Shown here piece after piece: positions 1-9,845 of a stretch of 64,000 bases of DNA. The notes under the pieces were generated by a model, which saw only the letters and a program-made list of their open reading frames with translations, made no database searches and was not told the origin of the DNA. Where the stretch lies: the NCBI GenBank assembly GCA_021234535.1, contig CM037843.1, forward strand, positions 35,899,200 to 35,963,199, read 5' to 3'. The translations under genes and the position numbers were made by a program. Every line of letters starts with the position of its first letter. Within the stretch, counting starts at the first letter, position 1. This DNA comes from Stichopus chloronotus (taxonomy: Eukaryota > Echinodermata > Holothuroidea > Aspidochirotida > Stichopodidae).

Positions 1-400
1 CTGTTGCTTGTAAGTAGTTCGCAAGATATGCTAGCAATCCAACTTTTGGAGCAAAATTGGCTTCCTTGGTCAAATATATCAGCATATTTCACTACATTTA
101 TCATAACAGTGATGTTTTTTAAACATTGTGTTCTCAGGAAAGTTTTCACAATTTTTAAAGTAATTGCCTAAATAATGTTCATGATATGCTGGAATCCCAA
201 AGTTTGGAGTTAATTGGGCATTTTTTCTCAAAAATCAGTAAATTCCAATTGATTAACCATAAATAGGTACACATCTTAAAAAGTGTGCTCTCAGGTAAGT
301 AATTACAAAGTTCTAAGGTAATTGCTGAAATAGTTCATAAGATATGCTTGAAATCCAAATTTTATGGCAAACTTTGCTTTTTTTCTCAACCAGAAAGCCA
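1..400. repeat. ~160-bp tandem repeat, partial array at left edge
   Basis: About two and a half diverged units of a roughly 157-160 bp repeat. The marker AAGATATGCT or close variants recurs near 23, 182 and 338, each followed by a GCAAAATTGG/CTTTTTTTCTCAA stretch and an ATCAGCAAATTTCACT-like stretch. The same unit recurs at 7400-8080 (plus) and 17030-17610 (minus). It lies beyond the last exon I can place for the minus-strand coiled-coil gene, so it is probably intronic. The array begins outside the window. Confidence 0.75.
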
Positions 401-739
401 GGAGGCATTGTGGTTTTGATGATTCAATTACAGTATGAGTATTTTGGATGTGGCATATTGCATGTTGTGAGGATATGTTGATCCCAAATGATTTTTACCT
501 CTAACAAAATCAATAGGCCTCTTGCACCCATTAAGATGCATCTGAAAATCGAATATGACATCTGTCCAAGCTTCCTTTAATGTTTACAATGTTTTCACAG
601 CTTGACCCCAGTTGACCCCAAATTATTGTTGGCCTCAGTGGAAAACAGTAAGCTAGTTTTGCTCAATAAGGCACAGCTTCAAACTCCATATCAGTTCTGT
701 AGATGCTTCCCTTCTTGCAATATCATGTTCAAAACATTC
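401..739. other. non-coding, repeat-derived
   Basis: No coding exon is seen. The part from about 560 to 640 contains TTGACCCC half-sites and resembles, in reverse complement, the sequence at 59280-59420. It is therefore probably old dispersed repeat next to the DR1-bearing array. Confidence 0.45.
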
Positions 740-1420
740 TAACAATTTTACCTCCTTTGACCCAGAGTGACCTTTGACCTCCACCAAAAACAATAGGCTT
801 CTTCTATTTAATGTAATACATTGACAAAGTACATACCAAAAGTTTCCATGATTCCTCCCTTGAGATATTATGTTAAGATTTTCAGTATTGATCTCGGGTG
901 ACCTCAGATGACATTTGACCTCCACCAAAAACAATAGGGTTCTTCCACTTGATATAACCAATTGACATACTAAGTATGGGAAGTATCCATCATTCCTACC
1001 TTGAGATACTGCGTTAACAAGATTTTCAGTGTTTGGCCTCTGGTGACCTCAGATGACCTTTGACCTCCATCAAAAACAATAAGGTTCTTCCTCTCAATAT
1101 GGGGCATCTATGTACCAAGTTTGAGAACTGTCAGAGTTTCCCAACTTGAGATATTGTGATAACAAGATTTTCAGTGACCTCTGGTGACCTCAAATGACCT
1201 TTGACCTCCACCAAAAGCAATAGGGTTTTTCCTCTCAATATGGTGCATCTATGTATCAAGTTTGAGAACTGTCAGAGTATCTGTTCTTGAGATATCATGA
1301 TAACAAGATTTTCAGTGTTTGACCTCTGGTGACCTCAGATGACCTTTGACCTCCATCAAAAACAATATAGTTCTTCCTCTTCATATGGGGCATCTATGTA
1401 CCAATTTTGAGAACTGTCAT
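740..1420. repeat. ~143-bp tandem array, five units with DR1-like motif
   Basis: Five units repeat every 141-145 bp. Each holds TGACCTTTGACCT (768-780, 1054-1066, 1195-1207, 1340-1352; the unit at 909-921 has one mismatch), then TCCA(C/T)CAAAA-CAATA and a TTCTTCC stretch. Later units also share a GGCATCTATGTACCAA-like stretch and a GAACTGTCA segment. In reverse complement the core reads AGGTCAAAGGTCA, the consensus direct repeat with 1-bp spacing bound by RXR/HNF4/COUP-type nuclear receptors. The match is visible; binding is inference. Confidence 0.85.
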
Positions 1421-1653
1421 AAGCATAAACTTTCACAAGATACTTCAGGGTGCAGCTTGGATTTACTTATTGGAGTGACATTTCCGAATAACACACGCAT
1501 GAAGCAATAGGCAAGGGTGTACAATACTCAGCAACAGCTGGAGTTGAATCATTTTTCGTAATATGTCACTCTGTTCATGAAAAAATAAGTAAGGGTGGCT
1601 GCAGTAACATGCATAGGGGGTGCCTCTCTGAGGTCCTTTATAAAGAGGCATAC

Positions 1654-4600
1654 CTCTCTCATTAAGGACGTAATCTCTCTTGCATCCCTTGCATGTTGGT
1701 TCTCTGAATCAGCGAGTTGGAGCTGACACTTTCTCAAATTAGCCTTCAAGATGTAATCCTCCCCTTCTGTTGTGTCCTTTGTCTGTAAGGTTCTATTGAT
1801 AAAAAGGAAAAAAAAAAGACAAAATGATAGTGACCTTGAGAGACTTTGTCTATTCGTCAAACTCTTAAAACTTCCAACTCCAATTATTATTTCGACTAAA
1901 GCAATACTGTTCAGAACTATATTAGACATCAATTAGGCAATTAGGCAACTATTATACCGTTACCCTTCTGACTTTTCTCTTTTGTTCTCCCTTTTCTTGT
2001 ATTTACTTGGATTTTTTTTGTAATTTCTAAGAGCATAATTTGACTGGTAAAGATCAGCGGGATGCACTCTTTGAGACTTTAAGCCATCCCAATATGCATA
2101 GAAAACTTGTATTCAGGTTTATCATGCAATTATTCCTCACAAATACTACTACTTTACAAATCTTACCAAGTTTATGATCGAAGATGAAGGAAAGTTGATA
2201 CTATGTCCTCATGGACAGACAACTTTATAAGACACAAAAAAAGGTACTTAGAGAAAGCTGTAGTCATTCTGGCAAAGTCTCATTTTTGATGTTCCACCTT
2301 ATCAATACAGTCCCTTCAAAGAACATAGAAATCACTCACCTGAATAAATAAAACATTTCTTACATGAAGAAAAGTTTTAACTCACTTACCTGTTTTGCCT
2401 ACTTCCAGCCCTTGAAGTGTCAAACCCTTTGCCTTCCAGGTTGAATCTATCTGCTTCCAACTCCACATGGAATATGTCAAGTTCCTGGTGAACAGAAACA
2501 AGATCACATGCCAGTGAAAACTTGTAGAAACGATGTTCGGTAATGAAAGAGGCTTTGAAACAAGCAATGTTGGTTGCGTTTGGTGAGCGTCACATTTTGT
2601 GTGCTGAGGACGGCAATCACCCGATGGTCATAACAGGCTGTTACTTCTTGCCCCAAACAGGCTACATATCACCACTTCTGGTCACCACGAATGATGTTAT
2701 TTATGGTATCATCGGCACGATCAACCAATATTAAACATGAAATTTCATCTTCCAGGCCATGCAATTTTCTTTTGAATGAGAGATGTCACTCTTAATATAC
2801 TTCTATAATTCGAAGAACCTTCACCTTTTTTTTTGCTCATATTCTGTTGCCACACTTTTTTGTTTGTTTTGTTCGACAAGAACGAAACAATACTGAATAT
2901 TTAAAGTGTAAATGTGAAAGTTAGGTTTATATCTCACAAAGCACATGATTCATCAAAGGGAAAACAAATAAAAACTTGACATGTTCTATAGCATAACACA
3001 TTCAAGTCCAAACAAACCTCTTTTTGTCTTTGCAGGTCAATTTCTCGTGTTTGGCACAGTTCCTGCCTTCTACTCAGATAATTCTCAAATTCCTGAATCT
3101 GAAATATAACACAGGAGAAAAAAAAACAAGAGAGGAGGATAAGACATTTTACTTTTTTCTCACTTTCAGCCAAACTGTTAGTGCAATCCAAGGTTTCAAA
3201 ACATATTAGACATTGAAATGGGTGAAAAAAGGAAAAAGCCAACACTTTTACCCAGAGGTGCACAATTTCATATTCACATTTGCCTCCTTCCACACTTGAG
3301 TTCTGCAAACACTTAATCAATGGCAAGCATGCATCTTTTGACAGATTATGCAAATTTTATACTTATGTGTAAAAGTAAATTCAAATGCCTGAAAATGTCA
3401 TTGACATGCATGTGCTCACAGTGTGACCAGGCAAATACTTCACAGACACATTCTCCTTGCAAGAAAGTCTCCTGGTCAGATGTTATTTCACCAGGTGGTA
3501 AGAGACCAGGGGGGTATTTGTCCAGAAAGCTATTTCAGTGAAAATTTCTCCTCTTCTGCACAGTACTGTAAAATAGCTGTTTAGTGTGAGCTACATCAAC
3601 TTGACAATGCTCCCTTCCAGTCCTCAACATTTAAAACATCCCACAAGAGGTGAGTTCATTCAACATAAGCTAATGGAGTTGATAGGAATCAGGCTACAGG
3701 AGGATTACTTTAGGGAAATATTTGATCCAAAGAAATAATTCAGAAGTTGCAAGAACTCCTTGAAAGTTTCTCCATCAAGCTGAGCGAACATCACACGAGA
3801 ATGGAGGGATGACAAGAGGTGCTGTGCATAAAGAAGAATACAAAAACTGACCAAGCAACATGATTGTCGAGTCGCTTTTGTCTGGCATGTCACCTTTTCT
3901 GAATATTTACCAGTCAAATCGTATCATCTGAATCAATCTGCATCTATCTATGAGCAGATATACAAATGTCAATCTTAAATAGATGTGATTTAAAGATCTG
4001 TTTTAATTATAGCTTGCTGCATCTAGGGGAGCCTCCTGATGTGCTGTCAACCTGTCAAGTGGAAGATTGGAAAGGAATGAACTTAAGCTCTACATATTAG
4101 CCTGCAGAACTTCATGAAACATAGAGTAAGCTGTCACCTTGTGATCCTCCCTTCTGCCTTCCCCTTATTTGTGTCAGTCCAAAAGTATCAACCTACTCTC
4201 CCCCCCCCCCAAAAAAAAAAAAAAAGACAATCAAACAAGCAGAATGATCTACATGAATCAAGAAGAGAGTACACAAATATGAAGTGACAGGCTCATTGTG
4301 GAGAAGCTGTGTAGCTGTTTACATTCTAGTTCACACAAGCTGTGTGTGAAGGCAGATGAATGAAAAGTTCATTGATTGGTTGATATGAAATACGTCAGAT
4401 CTTCAGATCCTTATTTTTGGAAGGAGGGTGGATTGATACCTACCAACACACAGAGAGGAGCTTATGAGAACAAGAGTTAAAAGAATCAAGAGTCACAAGA
4501 TGTCACCAAATTTCAATGAAAGCTAAATCGTCAGATAGTCTTTATGAATTAAGAAATCTGAAAAATTTCTCCAAGGGTAAAGCAATATGGATTAAAATTG

Positions 4601-6221
4601 TGCCAATACTCTCTCCCCACTCACACTGCAACAATTACAATGGGACAATTTTGAAGCAGAAATGGGAGTTTACTGACAAACAACTCCCTTTTTGATTAAC
4701 TTCAGAAATGACTGCACAGTATTCCACAGCAGACCCACCTCTTTCTCATAAGCCAGAGAGTGTTCCATACGAGAATTGAGTTCTCTTTCCAGCTGTTCTA
4801 GGTCTGCCATTCGTTTGTCGATACTGGACACGTGGTCATCAGTCTTCAAGTGGTTGAGTTGTGCCACATAATCTTGCCGTTTTTCATTTAGCAGGTTCTC
4901 GTATTTCTTCACCTGATGGATCAAGAGAAGAAACATTTTCCAATACATTGTCTAAATACGTTTGAGCAGTTACATGTGGTCAGTGCTTTACCCTTAATAT
5001 TGATGCAAAACATTAAGGATTCCAAATAAAGTACAAGTAAATGTTTTTCACAGTCATTTATCCCAAACAGTCACTTCTTTAACAACAATTACTTGCTTGC
5101 CATACAATCATTGACAAATTGAGGTATTCCAAAAATTGGTACCCACTTCAATAAACTGCGAGGTATTTTAAAGGTTGCGTGACATGCAGCTAGGAAAGAG
5201 CTAGCTTCATACAGAAGTTGCAAAGTAGAACCCTGAGTGAAAATCCGTTGGAATTTTGTTTATAGATATCGTTTTTGAGATATGACTTTTACAAGTTTGA
5301 TAAAAATGCAAAACAGATGATGTTAAATGTTGCACAGTGTGGATATTTCTTTTGTTAAGCATATATTGCCTCTTTGTAACTTAATTACTGAGTTTTACTG
5401 TGATAAGTGATATCAATATTTTTTAAGAAAAAAATATATTCTTCCACAATAAAATATGAAATCCCCAAATGTCCTTGAAATAAAGGTTACGTAAACAAAG
5501 GATTTACATTAAGACATACCATAATAGTCCATCTCTTGACATCACAAATTTTCATACTTAGCCAATGTTTATTCATGATGCAGCTGTGAGATGCTAATTT
5601 TCCTGTTAAATAATTAAACTTTGACAGATTTAATGGAAGCTGTGACTGTTTTTAACTTTCCAATGATTTATGCACCCAATACTCCAAAATGTCTTTTTCA
5701 TGTCACACAACCTTTAACAGAGACATCTGCTTGACAAAACAATTTATCAACTCAGCTATTACCTCTTCATCAAAGCTGGCTTTTATTCCTTCCAACTTTT
5801 TGGCCAAGTCTGCCTTTTCTTCTGCATAGATCCTTCTTTTCTCATGAAGTTTCTCATCCATTCTCTTGCATCTGTCGACCTCTTCCTCCCTCTCCGTACG
5901 ATCACACCTACCGGTCGACCTTTTCCCAGAGAAGCTCCGCAAGTGAACAACACTATCTTCTTGAGTCTCCTTGCGGTCTTTTGGTTCGTCATCTTCGAAA
6001 TGAACCTTCTTTATTCTCTTGAAGTCTCTGCTGTCACCTTTTGCTGGAACTGGAATATCATCATCATCTCCATTTTGTGAAATTCCAAATGTTGTCTCAA
6101 CTTTTACAGCTCTGATGATGCCAAGTGTTTCAAAATCTCCATCTGGTGATCCGTTCCTTTCACTCAAAGACTGACTATTACCATTCTCTAGGACCAAATC
6201 ACCTTCCTCTGTATTGCCCAT
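1654..6221 (-). CDS. coiled-coil protein, five 5' coding exons (3' end outside window)
   Basis: Minus-strand gene rebuilt from open frames and GT-AG sites. Coding exons are 6221-5763, 4912-4739, 3098-3018, 2484-2390 and 1792-1654; phases agree at every junction (0, 0, 0, 2). The last exon ends at a GTATGC donor, so the gene continues to the left. The 316 residues seen start MGNTEEGDLV. An acidic, disordered N-terminal ~100 residues is followed by long charged heptad-rich helix (for example VKKYENLLNEKRQDYVAQL, ADLEQLERELNSRMEHSLAY, ENYLSRRQELCQTREIDL), typical of a cytoskeletal or centrosomal coiled coil. I chose ATG 6221-6219; an upstream ATG (minus strand, 6234-6232) opens a short out-of-frame uORF. 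No catalytic motif, signal peptide or membrane segment is visible. I do not recognise the family. The gene model is firm, the function unknown. Confidence 0.72.
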
Positions 6222-7360
6222 CACTTACTGACATGGCCGAACTTACCACCGGTACTTGAACTTTCTGGCGTTTGCTGCACCAGCGGTTGTTCCTGCACAT
6301 TCCTAATTGACACAAACTGAACAGTCATCAGTCAAAACTCTGTTGAAGTAGAAGCAAACAGTAGAAACTTCAAACTTAGTCATTATGGTTATAAAACCGG
6401 TTCGAGATCAGCTGTGTTTGACTCTGATTATGCCATTTATTGTAACAACTAAGAAAGTTTCCTGATTTCATAATTGACGTGTGATGGCTGTCACTATTCT
6501 AACCTCTACAAATTGGTGTGCACCTTAGACAGTGTAAGTCACTTCACAAGTGTCAACAGGCTATAATAATGTGTCTGGCAACAATGATGTTGTTTGAAAA
6601 TGCAGAGGTGATAGCTGGAACAATTAACCTTTTCTTGCATCCACTTGTACTAGTTTCTCTCTACACAAGTCACTTATTCCAGATACTCCAAAGCAATGAA
6701 CAACACTGACTGTTGTTTGAGCAGCAATACATTAATAGCTTGTTCTGATGCACCACCCTCTGATATGAAGATTACACAACAGATGCTAAGTTAAGAACGA
6801 AAACAGTTCATGTAAGAGCTGAGGTCATTTTATGACTATAACTTGAGCATTACATAATCAAGGGAATTTTATGGAAATTGTATTTATTATAGGTGCCAAG
6901 ACAGAAAATACCTTCACTATTTTGCAGTTGATACCATATGTGTTGCATTTTGTTGAATTTTGGAACCAATACAGCAGACCATTAAAGGTATCTGACCTGT
7001 CTGAGTGGAGTACACCAACATGTGTATAGAATGATCAGCATTGTGATTAAAAAAAACTATAATTCAGCAAATATATACACAACATCCAGTTACTCAAATT
7101 AGGCCTAAGTTATGTCAGAATGATGCGTCATTTGTTTCCCATATTTTTTGTAACATATTTTGTGACAGCAGTTGTGTTTATCTTACATGCTTTACATGAG
7201 CTGTAAGCCAGATGTCAAATGCTTGCAAGTGTAACATGTCATTGTCAAAATTTCTAGCCTTCCTACAACAGGTTACTTAGGATTCCTAGATTACTAAGAC
7301 TAAACGATATAGAATGAGCATGCCACTGATTAGCCCGCACCACTGACGGTTGTCTACTCA
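6222..7360. other. upstream region of the coiled-coil gene, no gene seen
   Basis: This stretch holds the likely 5' UTR and promoter of the minus-strand coiled-coil gene. I see no convincing TATA box and no coding exon. A ~52-bp segment at about 7078-7130 is repeated at 7363-7415 with few differences (both contain ACATCCAGTTACTCAAATTA). Confidence 0.4.
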
Positions 7361-7399
7361 TGCACAACATCCAGTTACTCAAATTAGGCCTAAGCTACG

Positions 7400-8640
7400 T
7401 CAGAATGATGAGTCATGAGCTCTCAAGATATGGTGGAAATACTAATTTTGGGGCAAAATTGGCTTTTTTTTTTCTAAAAAAATCAGCAAATTTCACTGTC
7501 TTTATTACAAAGGTGATGTACCTTGAATATTACATTCTCAAGTAAGTCCTTGCAAAATGTTGCATTAAATGCTCAAATACATTTTAAGATATGCTGGAAA
7601 TACCAATTTTGGGACAAAATTGGCTTTTTTTCCTCCAAAATCAGCAATGGATTTACCATTACAGTGACATTATGTTGAACAATGTGCTTTCAGGTAAGTC
7701 CCAATAGAAATTTGACTTAATTGATCTAATACTGTAGTTCTCAAGATATGCTGGAAATACAAATTTTGGGGCAAAATTGGCTTTTTTTCTCAAAAATCAG
7801 CAAAATTCACTGGATTTATCATTACAGTAATATTATGTTGAACAATGTGTTCTCAGGTAAGTACTTACAAAAATTTGAGTTAATTGATCTAATAGTTCTC
7901 AAGATATGCTGAAAATACAATTTGGGGGCAAAATTGCCTTTTTTTTCTACAAAATCAGCAAATTTCACTCTCTTTACTACAAAAGAGATATACCTTGAAA
8001 TTTTTCATTCTCAGGAAAGGTTTTCCAAAATTTTGCATTAAATGCTCAAATACTTCTCAAGATATGCTGGAAATACCACATACTGGCATCATGCACAACC
8101 TTACCAAGTTTCAACTTAATCGCTCATATGCTTTTCAAACAATTCTGGAAAAACCACAATTTGGACAGGTCCGGACGCACACACACAACTTTGTTTTCCA
8201 TTCATTCCGAGGACCTCATTGTACTTTCTTTTGTTTTTTCTTCCTCAAACCTAACTTTAACAATAGACTGTCTATTGTCAATTTTGAGAGGACCGGAGAA
8301 TCTATTAAATTGTCTACAGAGGACCTAAAATCTATTGTTTCGGTCCTCGATCCCACCCAAAAACAAAGGCACACGCACACGCACGCACACTCGCACACGC
8401 ATTGGCACGGATATGTTTTCATTTATACCACCCAACAGGACCCTCCTGTACCCATGGTCACTCTACCATGGGGTACCCCTGGGGTGTCGCTACTCATCCA
8501 CTCCAAGCGTTTCCATGGCAACCATTCTCCCATGGGTGCACAGTATAATATGTAGCTCCACTGGCCAAGTGACTACAATATCTCATCTTGCCCCTATAGG
8601 GCGATGAGATAATAACAATGTAATCACGCCTAATAATCAT
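7400..8640 (+). mobile_element. pearl/HINE-like repeat element, copy 1
   Basis: Parts in order: about four to five ~160-bp tandem units (AAGATATG-TGGAAATAC near 7420, 7586, 7743, 7904, 8060); a short unique stretch with CAATTTGGACAGGTCCGGAC; a CA tract; a 182-bp inserted module (8188-8369); more CA; a GC-richer module with TACCCATGGTCAC and GGTTGCCATGG-type sequence; and a terminal hairpin. The hairpin is TATCTCATC (8579-8587) paired with GATGAGATA (8603-8611) around CCCTATAGGG. A second copy lies inverted at 16660-17610. Tandem core plus microsatellite plus 3' palindrome is the architecture of non-autonomous Helentron-type (pearl/HINE) elements; the class is inferred, no protein is encoded. 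Confidence 0.6.
8188..8369 (+). mobile_element. 182-bp AGGACC module inserted in a CA tract, copy A
   Basis: Sequence running from ACTTTGTTTTCCATTCATTC to CGGTCCTCGATCCCACCC. It is flanked on both sides by CA-rich repeat and nearly matches 21079-21260. Copy 2 of the host element at 16.9 kb has an uninterrupted CA tract at this place, so this is an insertion. CGAGGACC near the left end and GGTCCTCG near the right end are inverted; further AGGACC copies lie inside at about 32-bp spacing. Open frames across it are not coding. Confidence 0.6.
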
Positions 8641-9845
8641 TGAACATACATTTAAGAGCTGCAAAGTGTCATACAAGAGGTGAGTTTGCATTGGAGCAAG
8701 TTTGTTGGACTGTGGGGACTTTGTTGTGGGTGCAATAGCAATGACTGGCCATAAAGTTGCATTCTTCAGTTCAGTAGTCCACGTACTTTGTGTTTGATCT
8801 AACTTAATTGTCAGACAGGTAGCTGTCGGTGTGTGACATAGTACCTGATGTGCATCCTACATTGTAAATAGTGCAAACAGAATGTACTAAGTGTGTATGG
8901 CACTTGACTACCTATGTTGGTGAAGTGCCACTTAGATTGATGGTTATTACCTGTGCTTGTACACTAATGCATGGTTATTTGCAAGTCAATTTGCAATGGT
9001 AGGACCCAGCCTGACCTACCCTAACTGTTCTTTAGGCTAGACCCAACTCTGTACCAAGATAAAACAGCTACAGTATGTTGGGTCGACATTGGCACTTGAT
9101 TGGCAAATGTTGGCTATAGTTGCAGTTGGCGTTGATGATTAGCCAACATATGCTACCTAACAGTTGGAAACACTATGTTGACCCAATGATGTGGCAACAA
9201 AAAAAAATCAACACTTATGTAATATTTTAAACCAACACTAATGAAAAATGCAGCCCCCCTCCCCTTTTTCTTTCCCTTTTTTTCTTTGGGTCCAGTTTTA
9301 AATTTATTTATTAATGACTAAAAAAATAAAAATGTATGATATACAGCAAGCAAATTTACACCTTTTCTTTTTGAACTGTGATGAGTTTGCTATAAACATA
9401 ATTGTGTGTTATGAGCCTGAGTTAGAACAGCAAACTGTTGTGTAGTTCCCCATACAATTTTAGACCAACATAGACACCCAACAGCTTAGCAGTGTTTACT
9501 GGACCAATGTTGGACCAATGTAACACACCTCAAGGTGCAAATGAGCTCATGAATATTCATAATTGTCATTGCATCGAGTTAGTGGGGCTACATGCAATAA
9601 GTCAATACTTTAAGGTCAATAAGCAAACTAAAAGTTTAGGTGATTGGATACATTGGGGTGTTTTTACACACTTGACATACCAGTTTTGTAATCAACAATA
9701 GTCATCACCAAAAGATAGCACAAAAAGAAGTCTATGTCACGTTTAGGAATTATGTCACTGTTCTTCTAATAAAATAGGTTAGCTTAGCCTAGGTTGTCAG
9801 GGTTGTCTCATTCTTTGTGCACTTGCCTGCTTAGGCTACTAGTTA
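8641..9845. other. intergenic, no gene recognised
   Basis: No exon, RNA gene or clear repeat boundary is visible. The stretch contains short A, T and C homopolymers around 9200-9290 and some TTGG-rich imperfect repetition (ATGTTGG, CAACATATG) near 9060-9180. Confidence 0.4.

Noticed and set aside
4200..4225. C-run followed by A-run, seen again at 40308-40336
   Set aside because: Probably homopolymer instability or the tail of a retroposed sequence; too short to interpret.
8216..8422. His/Thr- or Cys/Val-repeat frames near 8.2 and 21.1 kb
   Set aside because: They translate CA/GT microsatellites and a mobile module; the same frame in two copies reflects DNA repetition, not selection.
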